DNA of 64,000 bases from Paenibacillus profundus. GTDB taxonomy: Bacteria; Bacillota; Bacilli; Paenibacillales; Paenibacillaceae. The stretch spans positions 558,001 to 622,000 of the forward strand of contig NZ_JAJNBZ010000001.1 in NCBI RefSeq assembly GCF_021369635.1. Direction: 5' to 3'. This document shows positions 7,586-16,434 of the stretch, in pieces; position 1 is the first letter of the stretch; each line of letters starts with the position of its first letter. The position numbers were made by a program, and so were the translations under genes. The notes under the pieces were generated by a model. The model was not told the origin of the DNA. It did no database searches and saw nothing but the letters and a program-made list of their open reading frames with translations.

Positions 7586-9889
7586 ATGAAGCGTAGTACC
7601 GTAAAATGCCTTAGCGTTGTTGTGCAGGTAATGTGCTGTGCGGTTCTATTGTTGACAACGGTGGTGTCTGCGATGCCTAGTGCGGGTCTGAGCGCAGGGA
7701 AATCCTTCATCACCATCGATCAGGTTCAGGAAACGGAGGGCAAGCGCTTCATCATCACCGGGAGTTATGACGGTGTGTATAACGTCGTGCTGTCCGTGGC
7801 GGGCCGTGAGACAGTCGGTACGCAAATGATCCCGACCCTTGGCCCGCATGCGGGAACATGGACAGCGACATGGGACGCTTCCGCTTATGACGGGGATATG
7901 GAAATCGTGGCTCGCGGCAATGATGCTGCAACTCGATATGGTGTATGGTCACCGTTCATAACCGTCTCGGTAGACAATCCGCCCCTCAGCAAGCCGAAGG
8001 TGAGGGTAACCGGACCAGCGGATGGAGAAGTCGTAAGCGGACAGGTGAAGGTACGGGTGTCGGTAGACAGCAAGAATCCGGTGGCGAGTGTCGAAGTGAG
8101 AGTGACTGGACAGCCGTGGCAGACGGCCCAGCAGACGGATGGCGGATATGAATTTCACTGGAATCCACCCAATGATGAACGTCTCGTCTACGCCATCCAA
8201 GCAAGGGCAACAGACAGTGTCGGAAATATCGGGATGAGCTTAACCACGTACGTGAAGACCGAGTCCGAAGAGGAGGACAATGGTGCGGAAGAAGAGCATG
8301 CCGTCTTGCCGCGTCAGGACCGCGCCATGTGGATCTGGGAGCCGTCGTCGTACACCTTGCTGCTCAATCCGGGCTCCCGCGACGTGCTGGAGCAATTTGC
8401 GAACGATACGACTACGTTCCCCTCTCAGCCCGTGACGACGCTCTATTACGCGACTGGCAAATATGCCGGTATGGAAATGCTCGAGGATGAGTCGGCACAG
8501 GTGGAGGAATTCGTAGAGTGGTCGCATGAACAGGGATTTCAGGTTCATGCGTTAATTGCCGGCGGGACATCACCGCCTTATATTGCCGTCTATCCGCAGT
8601 ATCATGACGATGCGGTCCGCGAAATTGAAAGCGTCATCAATTATAACTTGGCAGCAGATGAGGCCGCTCGGTTCGACGGCGTCAATATTGATATCGAGCC
8701 TTATATATTGCCTGATTTCGCAGACAGAGCCCCTTTTTTGCAGCAGCAATATTTAATGCTCATGGATACGATGAAGAGCAGGGTGGATGTGTCCAAAACG
8801 AAAATCGCCTTCGGACCAGCCATTCCCCGGTGGTACGATACGAATGTCAACACGAAGGCGGTGGAGTGGAAGGGAACGGTGAAGCCGTTATCCGAGCACA
8901 TCCAGGATATAAGCGATTATATTAGTATTATGGATTACCGCGATACAGCATCCGGCAGTGCGGGCATTATCGCAGGGGCGCAGAACGAGCTGGATTATGC
9001 GGAGTCCATCGGGAAGGTGAATTCGGTCGTCATCGGGGTCGAAACGCTCGATGTCGCCAGCAGCGGTGACCCTGAAACGATAACGTTCCGGGAAGAGGGG
9101 CGTGTGGCGATGGAAGCGGAGTTGGCTCTGGTGTACGACGCCTTTGCGGCGTATTCCTCTTTTGCAGGCGTTGCCGTGCATCATTACGACTCGTACAGGG
9201 AGCTGCCATCCGATTGGAGCCGGAACCGTTATGCTTGGAATCCGCCGCCGGACTCGGAGCCGCCTGCTCAGCCTGGAAATCTTCAAGCTGAGGAGCTCGA
9301 TTACGAGCAGATTACGCTCCGCTTCGATAGAGCGTCCGACAATCAGGAAGTGAGCGGGTATTTGATTTATCGCGGAACGGAAGCTGGCTTCATACCCGAT
9401 CCTGACGGATACGAGGCTCAAGTACGAGGGTTGTCGTACAAGGATGTCGGATTGCTCCCGAATACGACGTACTGTTATCGCGTCGCCGCCGTCGACCTTG
9501 CAGGCAATGTCGGCCCGATGTCCGGTGAGAGCTGCGCAATGACGGGAGCGACGGATTTAAAGCCGATGGTTATCGGCAGCATGGCGGCTGCGGTAAATAA
9601 CGGCAAAGTGAAGGTGACGCTTCAAGTGGTCGATGCGGAGACTAACGTGCCGGTGACTGCGGCGGTATACGGACGCTTCGAATTCGCTTCTGGCAAGTAC
9701 CAGCAAGGGGCAACGGATGCAGCCGGCTTCTACACCGCCACTTCCGAAGCATTGGCTCCCGGTCTGCTGGTGGGGTTCAAGCCAGATCGGATCGCGGCTG
9801 CCTCGTATTATTGGGCCCAAGCGCACGACCGCCCGCATTCCGTACGGATATATACGGATGAAACGACGTCAGGAAGCCCTTTGCGATAG
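7586..9889 (+). CDS. Large secreted protein: Ig-like domains, GH18-like core, fibronectin III
   Basis: Exported protein of about 767 residues. A signal peptide covers roughly residues 1-32 (MKRSTVKCL...VSAMPSAG). Two beta-rich Ig-like segments occupy about 35-215. A catalytic-looking region follows from about 238 to 545 and contains FDGVNIDIEPY, which resembles the DGxDxDxE signature of GH18-type barrels with the middle Asp replaced by Asn and the final Glu kept. A fibronectin type III domain lies around 560-650, then a C-terminal beta domain. It closes the sugar-transport operon region and is followed by a hairpin. It probably cleaves or binds a polysaccharide outside the cell; the family is a tentative call. 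Confidence 0.65.
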   Translation: MKRSTVKCLSVVVQVMCCAVLLLTTVVSAMPSAGLSAGKSFITIDQVQETEGKRFIITGSYDGVYNVVLSVAGRETVGTQMIPTLGPHAGTWTATWDASAYDGDMEIVARGNDAATRYGVWSPFITVSVDNPPLSKPKVRVTGPADGEVVSGQVKVRVSVDSKNPVASVEVRVTGQPWQTAQQTDGGYEFHWNPPNDERLVYAIQARATDSVGNIGMSLTTYVKTESEEEDNGAEEEHAVLPRQDRAMWIWEPSSYTLLLNPGSRDVLEQFANDTTTFPSQPVTTLYYATGKYAGMEMLEDESAQVEEFVEWSHEQGFQVHALIAGGTSPPYIAVYPQYHDDAVREIESVINYNLAADEAARFDGVNIDIEPYILPDFADRAPFLQQQYLMLMDTMKSRVDVSKTKIAFGPAIPRWYDTNVNTKAVEWKGTVKPLSEHIQDISDYISIMDYRDTASGSAGIIAGAQNELDYAESIGKVNSVVIGVETLDVASSGDPETITFREEGRVAMEAELALVYDAFAAYSSFAGVAVHHYDSYRELPSDWSRNRYAWNPPPDSEPPAQPGNLQAEELDYEQITLRFDRASDNQEVSGYLIYRGTEAGFIPDPDGYEAQVRGLSYKDVGLLPNTTYCYRVAAVDLAGNVGPMSGESCAMTGATDLKPMVIGSMAAAVNNGKVKVTLQVVDAETNVPVTAAVYGRFEFASGKYQQGATDAAGFYTATSEALAPGLLVGFKPDRIAAASYYWAQAHDRPHSVRIYTDETTSGSPLR

Positions 9890-9910
9890 CGAAGGTGGGA
9901 GTGTAAGATG

Positions 9911-9938
9911 AGGAGCGGCCTATGGTGAGGCCGCTCCT
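9911..9938. terminator. Intergenic terminator hairpin
   Basis: Ten-base perfect arms AGGAGCGGCC and GGCCGCTCCT enclose an eight-base loop between the convergent glycan-protein and degV genes. The T tract is weak on either strand, so it may act on both. Confidence 0.6.
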
Positions 9939-9986
9939 TCGTCTGCGGGGGGATGTTCAGTTCATATGTAGCAGCCTGCGTACCAT

Positions 9987-10850
9987 TTATTTGTATGATT
10001 TGTTTCTGAAAAATAACGCCAGCGTACCTGGTCCCGAGTGAGCGCCGATGGCGCATCCGATGGAGCTGGTAATGAAATTGTTCAGGCCAAAGCGTTCTTG
10101 AATCATCTGCTTCAACGATTCCAACGCTTCCTCGTCGTCACCATGAGCGATGCCGATAAGCTGCTCTTTATCCTCCAAATTAGCACGCTCTCCCAACAGG
10201 TCGGCAAGGCGTATAATCGATTTTTTTCTGCCTCGCACTTTATCGATTGGGATTAGCTTGCCATCCTCCACATCCAATACCGGCTTAATGTTCAACAGTC
10301 CGCCGATTACTGCGGACGACTTGCTGACCCGCCCGCCGCGGTACAAATATTCCAGGTCGTCAACGGTGAACACGTGCTCCATCTGCTTCGCGAGCAGTTC
10401 GGTTCGAGACGTGATCTCTGCTCTGGACAGACCTTCGCGCACCCAGAGCGCCGCTTGATGCACGACGAGCCCGAAGCCTAGCGATGCGCATTTAGTGTCG
10501 ATAATATCGCAGGCGAAGGAAGGATATTCTTCCTGCACCATTTCAAGCATCATGCGCGAGGAAGCATACGTCCCGGAAAGCTCGGAAGAAAAAGCGATGT
10601 ATACCGCCTCATCTCCTGCCTTCGCGAGCGCCTCGAACGTTTCTTTGAACCGTTCCAGCGGCACTTGAGATGTCTTATATACGAGACCATTCCGCATGCC
10701 ATCGAACATCTGTTTCGGCAGTATGGTGACGCCGTCCTCGAATTGATCGCTATCTATGGTCACAACGATCGGCATTACCGTAATGCCCAACTGTTCAACG
10801 ATGGAATGAGGCATGTCGATTGCGCTGTCTGTAAGAATATGAATAGTCAT
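9987..10850 (-). CDS. DegV family fatty-acid-binding protein
   Basis: Cytoplasmic DegV (FakB-like) protein of about 287 residues that binds fatty acids for phosphorylation by a FakA partner. The N-terminus MTIHILTDSAIDMPHS carries the usual TDS motif, and the ALWVREGLSRAEI and YLYRGGRVSKSSA segments are typical of the family. ATG 10850 follows a GAGGAG site; the open frame upstream to 10913 lacks support. No fakA is seen nearby. Confidence 0.9.
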   Translation of the reverse strand: MTIHILTDSAIDMPHSIVEQLGITVMPIVVTIDSDQFEDGVTILPKQMFDGMRNGLVYKTSQVPLERFKETFEALAKAGDEAVYIAFSSELSGTYASSRMMLEMVQEEYPSFACDIIDTKCASLGFGLVVHQAALWVREGLSRAEITSRTELLAKQMEHVFTVDDLEYLYRGGRVSKSSAVIGGLLNIKPVLDVEDGKLIPIDKVRGRKKSIIRLADLLGERANLEDKEQLIGIAHGDDEEALESLKQMIQERFGLNNFITSSIGCAIGAHSGPGTLALFFRNKSYK

Positions 10851-11077
10851 CTGATCTACGCTCCTCATACGGATTGTTTCTTCTATCATAACATGAGATG
10901 CTGCAACTTCCATGAAGAATTGTACAGCTGATTGTATGCACTTTGACCTTGTCGTACGGACTGACGGAAGCCGTTCATCAGTGTATGAATATTACGAAGG
11001 CAGCGCTCATACAAGTAGAGAAAGGATGCAAGTCTGCATTCATATTACGATCTAGTGCAAAAGGGAGAGAGAAGTTC

Positions 11078-11260
11078 ATGGCGAAGAACAAACGCGGCAA
11101 AGCATTGTGGAACATGCCGTCGCACGGACGAGGAACATGTCCGGTCTGCAGCAGCACCCGCATCAAGCTGCTCTACACGCGAACGAAGGGGAACGGCACG
11201 GCGCTGAAGGTGTGCAAAAAGTGTTTCAATGCAGCTCAGGAACGGATTGACGCATCATAA
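11078..11260 (+). CDS. Small zinc-ribbon protein
   Basis: A basic 60-residue protein with two zinc-binding knuckles, CPVC near residue 21 and CKKC near residue 46, separated by a basic stretch. ATG 11078 is preceded by AGGGAGAGA. The layout recalls small ribosome-associated or nucleic-acid-binding zinc ribbons, but no specific family is recognised. A terminator hairpin follows directly, so it appears to be a single-gene unit. Confidence 0.7.
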   Translation: MAKNKRGKALWNMPSHGRGTCPVCSSTRIKLLYTRTKGNGTALKVCKKCFNAAQERIDAS

Positions 11261-11284
11261 AGTCAAGGTGAGCGAAAACGAGTG

Positions 11285-11307
11285 AAGACGGCCATTGGCC
11301 GTCTTTT
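11285..11307 (+). terminator. Terminator after the zinc-ribbon gene
   Basis: A near-perfect palindrome, AAGACGGCCA paired with TGGCCGTCTT, ends in TTTT. Confidence 0.75.
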
Positions 11308-11551
11308 GCCATAGGTTAAGACGAAGTTCGAACCATCTCCCAAATGCCTTTCACGCTAGATTGAGACTGGAATTTATTTGGAAATATTGCAGAAAAATAT
11401 CGGCATTATCAGACGATGTTAACAAAAGACGTCATTAAACCACCGGGAAATGTAATAACAGTCTAGTTAAAATTGTTAAACTAATTTATTACAATAGTAC
11501 AAGGAAGTGTACACTTCACTAACTATAAACAATAAAGGAGAATGATAGCTT

Positions 11552-11977
11552 ATGAAAAAGATGATTCTTACCATTTCCGCACTGTGCATGTTGGTTTCGG
11601 CCAGTCCGGTATTCGCCCACAACGCAAGTGCCGCTCCGCAAAATCAAGCAAGTGAATTTGGGACGCTGGCATCCTATGGTTACGGATTCGAACTAAGCAG
11701 AGATGAAAAGGATAAAAGCGGAACTTTCTATGCAGCTAGCAATAAGGTGAAATTATATGTTACGCAAAAAGGCGACAGAAGTAGCGCCACCGAAGTCAAA
11801 TATACTTTAGTGCAAGTAAACGATGACGGTTGGGAAACGTATGGCTCTGTCGTTGTAGATGGCAACACTAGAGACGAGTATGTAAAAACATTTAATGTCG
11901 AAAAAAATAATAAGTATTATTTCCTGATCACCAACAAAGGTAAGTCGGTACGCGGCAATATTGAAGCAACACACTAA
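11552..11977 (+). CDS. Small secreted protein of unknown function
   Basis: A 141-residue exported protein. The signal peptide MKKMILTISALCMLVSASPVFA ends near residue 22 at an AxA-like site. The mature part of about 115 residues is polar and looks beta-rich (FGTLASYGYGFEL, KVKLYVTQKGD, KYYFLITNKGKS). AAAGGAG precedes the ATG. The gene stands alone behind about 290 bp of AT-rich sequence and is closed by terminator hairpins. No family is recognised. Confidence 0.75.
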   Translation: MKKMILTISALCMLVSASPVFAHNASAAPQNQASEFGTLASYGYGFELSRDEKDKSGTFYAASNKVKLYVTQKGDRSSATEVKYTLVQVNDDGWETYGSVVVDGNTRDEYVKTFNVEKNNKYYFLITNKGKSVRGNIEATH

Positions 11978-12028
11978 TCGTTTTGAACTGCCTGGAAAAA
12001 ATGGCATCATCATCTTTTCCAGAACCAG

Positions 12029-12075
12029 AAAAAGGTATAGCTTCTCAATTTATGAGGAGGCTGTACCTTTTTTTT
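12029..12075 (+). terminator. Terminator after the secreted-protein gene
   Basis: The arms AAAGGTATAGC and GCTGTACCTTT pair around a loop and are followed by a run of T. The rest of 11978-12476 is AT-rich and holds a second hairpin but no gene. Confidence 0.8.
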
Positions 12076-12130
12076 GCATAATAAGGTATCAAAACGGGTG
12101 AGTCCGATGATTCAAAACCGACAAACGATG

Positions 12131-12179
12131 AAAAAAAGGCGGCTTCTCATTCAAAAAATGAATAAAAGTCGTCTTTTTT
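12131..12179 (+). terminator. Second terminator-like hairpin
   Basis: The arms AAAAGGCGGCTT and AAGTCGTCTTTT pair imperfectly and are followed by T residues. It shields the next gene from read-through. Confidence 0.5.
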
Positions 12180-12476
12180 GTTGTGTAAATCAGATACTCC
12201 GAATAAATTGCTTCTTTAGTGGACTTAAGTGAGGATAGCCAAGCCATCTTTGTAGCGGATAAAAGCAAAAAAAATCTATAAAAGGAGAGTGAATATATAT
12301 TTTAGAAAATCTAGAGATGAAAAAAATATCTTGCTTCATTAACAAGTTTTGGTTATATTATATATATTGTGTAATAAAAAGATAAATTTACCTCATTATG
12401 TTAGGCGTTAGGGAGGCTGAATTTTGAAATTGTTTGAGAGGGTACTAGAGCTAATAAAATGTAGGAGCGTAAAACG

Positions 12477-13163
12477 ATGAGAAAAAAATCTTTCTTTCAA
12501 TCTCTAATTCGCAAGACTGCAATGGTTGCTGCATTCCTTATCTTTTTCTTAACTGCTACGCACACATATGCATTAAATGCGCAAGCCGATTTGCAATTTA
12601 ATCACAGTCAGATAGAATTAAAGGACGATAACTCATCACGAACGGATATTTCAGATTACCCTGATTCGCATGGAAATGATAGTATGTTTGTTGTTCCAGC
12701 GCTTCCATGGATAGGTTGGGGAATTGGACAATTAATAGGTTGGTTAACAGCAGGAGCGGCCGTCACAATTGTCACGATTGAATTGGCTGGAGAAACATAT
12801 GCTTTTGTCAATGAAATGGCGGAAGCAATCAGCAAAAGTAAAAAAGAAGACAAACCTAGATTTTATGTAGCCAAATCTCGAAATGGAAACAAAGAACCTT
12901 TGCTTATCGGAAAACCATTAGGGGAAGGCGAAGCTGAATTATGGTTAAAAGCGAGTATTCATAACGAAGTATGGGCAGTAAGCGATAAGGATGCGAAAGG
13001 TCTTGCCATGAGAGTAGGGCAAGGGAAATTTGTAGGACCTGAAAATCATTGGCAAACTGGAACTAACGACACTCTATATTATGATCATTATCATAGTGGG
13101 GACGACTACAGCACATACCGAACAAGTTATATCTTTTACGGAACAAATTCTTTTTTAGGATAA
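12477..13163 (+). CDS. Secreted toxin-like protein with a Gly-rich hydrophobic segment
   Basis: A 228-residue exported protein. The signal peptide covers about residues 1-36 (IRKTAMVAAFLIFFLTATHTYA). A hydrophobic, glycine-rich stretch (PWIGWGIGQLIGWLTAG...) lies around 77-105. The C-terminal part is compact and rich in Tyr and His, with GPENHW and YYDHYH near residues 182-204. This layout recalls, from memory, small secreted toxin-like proteins of Firmicutes; the assignment is tentative. Codon use is AT-rich compared with neighbours on either side. TAGGAG precedes the ATG. The following small gene could encode its immunity protein. Confidence 0.6.
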   Translation: MRKKSFFQSLIRKTAMVAAFLIFFLTATHTYALNAQADLQFNHSQIELKDDNSSRTDISDYPDSHGNDSMFVVPALPWIGWGIGQLIGWLTAGAAVTIVTIELAGETYAFVNEMAEAISKSKKEDKPRFYVAKSRNGNKEPLLIGKPLGEGEAELWLKASIHNEVWAVSDKDAKGLAMRVGQGKFVGPENHWQTGTNDTLYYDHYHSGDDYSTYRTSYIFYGTNSFLG

Positions 13164-13287
13164 AAAAGATAAAAGAAATGAGAAAATTTTGACTAAGCCC
13201 TCAATAAAATGTGGAAAATATAAAGTGTTCTAGAACCTTCTCACCTAATTTTAGAACAATACGATATGACTGAAGAGGAGTCAATAC

Positions 13288-13833
13288 ATGATTGATATTC
13301 ATAAGTTATACGAAAAATATTTAACATTAAATATCCCGAATCCTTTCACTCTAAAAGACATTGAATGCTTGTACAAACAAAAATATTTTGCTAAGGAAGT
13401 TAGTATTGAATGTTTTGCTGGATTAAGAAGAGATCTGCATGCTAATTTTGACACGGTTGTGAAAGCCTATATATTCCGAGACGAACGAGGAATTAAGGAA
13501 CTTCTTAAGCTTAATCCTGATGAATATTTAGAATGTTATAAACCCAATGGAATCAACTCTATTATTAACTCAGAGGATAATATCTATATGTCCGGGGGTA
13601 CAATGCAAGGGATGTCATTCTTATTGGCTCTTGAAACAAGCATATTTTGCGGGATAGAAGAAGAAAACATGAAACTTGGAAATGAAGAGTTCGAAGATTA
13701 TTTGAAGGCGTTATATTTAGCGGGATATATTCAATTTGAAGACGACTTACTGATTGAGAGAGCCTATCAGCGTTATCGAGACGGGTACACACTAAAATGG
13801 TATGGATTAACTGAAGGAGAATCAACATTTTAA
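13288..13833 (+). CDS. Unrecognised acidic protein, possible immunity partner
   Basis: A 181-residue soluble protein without signal peptide or membrane helix. It is acidic in its second half and mixed alpha/beta in appearance. GAGGAG lies just before the ATG. It follows the secreted toxin-like gene by 124 bases in the same direction and shares its AT-rich base use, unlike the GC-richer genes on both sides, which suggests that the pair was acquired together. No family is recognised. An immunity role is inferred only from position, size and acidity. Confidence 0.6.
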   Translation: MIDIHKLYEKYLTLNIPNPFTLKDIECLYKQKYFAKEVSIECFAGLRRDLHANFDTVVKAYIFRDERGIKELLKLNPDEYLECYKPNGINSIINSEDNIYMSGGTMQGMSFLLALETSIFCGIEEENMKLGNEEFEDYLKALYLAGYIQFEDDLLIERAYQRYRDGYTLKWYGLTEGESTF

Positions 13834-14057
13834 TGAAATAAATCATCATAATAAACTTTAAGTGACTGGGTTTCTCGTCGAGCGCAGTGATTTTCTTGCC
13901 TATTGGATACTGCACAAGGTCACTCCACGTTGTTGACAAGAGTGAGTTAGAGGTTTAATATTAATCGGCAAATAATTAAGTGCTTAATTATGTGTGAAGG
14001 GACTGATTTTCCATCATAAAATATGACCCGTTCAAAGAACCGATCATACCCGTAAAA

Positions 14058-14477
14058 TTGTTTCTAACCTCATATAAGACAAATGTGTCGCTGGTTCGCC
14101 AGCTCGAAGAACAATTGGCCCCGCTTGGTCTTACGTTAGGACGGCTATGTCTGTTGTATGCTCTGCAGCAGCATGGGAGTCCGGCGCTGCCCTCCGAGTT
14201 GGGGGATGATTTGGCCGTCACGCGGGCCAATATTAGCGGATTGCTGAGAGGGTTGGAACGGGATGGAATGGTCCGCCGCGCGCTTGATAAAGCAGATCGA
14301 AGACGCGTGCTGGTTTATTTTACTCCGGCAGGGGAGGATATCTTAAATCAGGCATGGTCCATTTATGAGACAACGGTAAGCTCTATGCTGCAGCCTTTGA
14401 CTACAGATGAACAGATGACATTGCTTCGTTTGCTGCACAAGCTGAATGCTTCCCAATCGGGAGTGAATCACGATTAA
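14058..14477 (+). CDS. MarR family transcriptional regulator
   Basis: Winged-helix regulator of at least 139 residues. The DNA-binding core is LPSELGDDLAVTRANISGLLRGLERDGMVRR, followed by the wing DKADRRRVLVYFTPAG. The only standard start codon in the open frame is TTG 14058, but the family-like sequence continues upstream (PFKEPIIPVK before LFLTSYKT) to a stop at 14004. No ATG, GTG or TTG occurs in that 5' part, so a rare ATC/ATA start near 14013, with GAAGGGA upstream, or a damaged 5' end must be considered. Its target is unknown. Confidence 0.75.
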   Translation: MFLTSYKTNVSLVRQLEEQLAPLGLTLGRLCLLYALQQHGSPALPSELGDDLAVTRANISGLLRGLERDGMVRRALDKADRRRVLVYFTPAGEDILNQAWSIYETTVSSMLQPLTTDEQMTLLRLLHKLNASQSGVNHD

Positions 14478-14648
14478 ACCTTTGGTCGCAGTTGAGCCAA
14501 AGGATCAGACGGCAGAGCATAAAGCGTCTTCTTTTTCTTGAAAATCCATGCATCTCTACTTCGAAAAGGGGATACCATTATGTTTTCATTTCCTTTATAC
14601 TGATATAACAATATTTACTATAATGGATATTTATCGGAGGTTATGGGA

Positions 14649-16068
14649 ATGCGCTATGTCAAATATACGTTTTATGCGCTTGCGCTCATGGTCATATCTC
14701 TTCTCATCTATGTGTTGTATATTATCGAAGAAGAGCAGCCATACCCCGTGCCTCCCGTTGCGGAGCAGGTCAAGATCGATACGAAGCAACTGCAGCAAAT
14801 CGATAGGCAGAAGCAGCAGGTCAAGGAAGATCTGGCATTCGTGATGAGCAAAATAAAAAATGTGCATCCCGCGACACTCGATGGCGTACCCGAATCCGTC
14901 CAACGAACTTATGATCACCTTATCGCGCAAGTGAACCAGACGAATCGGCTGCTGACGAATTACGATACGTATTTGTATGCGCTGCGCCTGCTGGCAGAGT
15001 TGAAGGACGGTCATTCGATTGCCGGATATCCGTTGGTCAATAATAAGAAAACGCTTCCGATTCGGGTGCAGTGGCTCGGCGACGAGTTGTACGTCGTGGA
15101 CAGTGCCGATGACCGGATTCAAGTCAAGGACAGGCTGGTTCGCATCGGCGGCCAATCCATTTCTCAATTGTTGGAGGACGCGAAGAAGCTTGTTCCCGCT
15201 GAAAGTCTATATTATGTAAAAGCCGTAGTGGAGCGCCGCAATATGTTTGTGAATGAGCTGTATTTGTCCACCTTTGGCGTGGTGGAGCAAGGTGCCGTGG
15301 AGATTGACGCAGAACGTGATGGGCAGATCTATTCCGCTTCGCTTAAGCTGGATTATTATTCATTGCATATCGCGAAGACCACACTGGAGTGTTGGGGCTA
15401 CCAGATCGAAGCGAAGGACAAGCTCGGCATTTTGACGATTAATGGATGTGCCGCGGACGAGAGTTATATGCAAATGCTGCAGTCTTTTTTTACCGAAGTG
15501 AAGCAAAAAGGGATCGAGCATGTCGTCATTGATTTACGCAATAATAGAGGAGGAAACTCCCGGGCTGGCGACATGCTGTTGGAGTACTTGCCGGTTGCCG
15601 AATATACCGGCTTTGGCGCAACGGTGCGCCATTCGGTAGAGGTGGCTGCTCCGGGAGAGAGCCGTCCGCCTTTCGGGGTCACCGCTTTTCCGAGTCAAGA
15701 GCTTCAAAATAAGCGAAAGCAAGGGCTGTTGTTTCAGGGCAAATTGCATGTGCTTACGTCCAAGCCCACAATGAGCTCTGCCATGTGGATCGCAACGATC
15801 ATCCAAGACAATCAGCTCGGCACCCGTTATCGGGGAGCCGACAGGCGGCAAGCCGAGTCGCTATGGCGATGTGATTTTATTTACGATGCCGCATTCGAAG
15901 GTGAAATTCCAACTGTCCTACAAAATATTTGAGCGGCCAGACTCGGCACGCGATGTAGAGGACGCTTGCTATCCCGACTTGCTTGTACCCGACAATGTAG
16001 ACGATCGGGTGGCCGGGACAGATACGCAGATGGAATTCGTAAAAACGTTGATTCGGAAACCGATTTGA
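14649..16068 (+). pseudogene. S41 family (C-terminal processing-like) peptidase, frameshifted
   Basis: Membrane-anchored S41-type serine peptidase broken by one frameshift. An N-terminal helix (YTFYALALMVISLLIYVLYII) is followed by an extracellular part with a PDZ-like region, the conserved VIDLRNNRGGNSRAG, and the nucleophile region LTSKPTMSSAMW. Frame 1 runs to about 15822. After it the next frame gives GEPTGGKPSRYGDV...LLVPDNVDD...GTDTQMEF to 16068, the expected family C-terminus. Removing one C from CCC at 15823-15825 restores GTVIGEPTGG. ATG 14649 is preferred because GGAGG at 14636 is eight bases upstream. The change is either a real mutation or a sequence error. Confidence 0.88.
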
Positions 16069-16130
16069 AACGGACGGTTGATTTTTGCAGGCGACTAAGG
16101 ATATAATGTGAAAAAATCAAATGTACAATG

Positions 16131-16405
16131 ACGATGAACGGGAGAGTACTTAGCACAAAGCCGTGAAGCAGCGAGCCGGGATGGTGGAAGCCGGCACGGT
16201 GTGCGGAGGAAGCGGACCCGGGAGTTGATTTCTTGAACTTGTTCTGACGCCAGAATGGAAGTAGGGAAATCCGGCACAGCCGTTACAATCAGGAAGTGGA
16301 TTTCGAATCGTTGCGTGTTGCATGCAGACAGTGATCGATTTGAATTCAATTAGAGTGGTACCACGGACAGGTTCAGCCTCCGTCTCTTGCAGACGGGGGC
16401 TTTTT
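16131..16405 (+). promoter_or_regulatory. T-box riboswitch leader of argS
   Basis: A tRNA-sensing leader that reads aminoacylation of tRNA-Arg and controls transcription of argS. The T-box core AGAGTGGTACCACGG lies at 16352-16366. It is followed by a terminator with arms GCCTCCGTC and GACGGGGGC and a TTTTT tail (to 16405), ending 30 bp before argS. Stem I is seen upstream with the GATGGTGGAAG apical region. CGG followed by A at 16213-16216 is a plausible specifier codon for arginine (inferred). Confidence 0.92.
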
Positions 16406-16434
16406 GCATTTTCAAGCATATTGGAGGGTTATGA

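Noticed and set aside
13565..13939. Minus-strand frame of 124 codons overlapping the possible immunity gene
   Set aside because: It overlaps a better-supported gene antisense. Its first 25 codons look slightly coding, but nothing confirms it.
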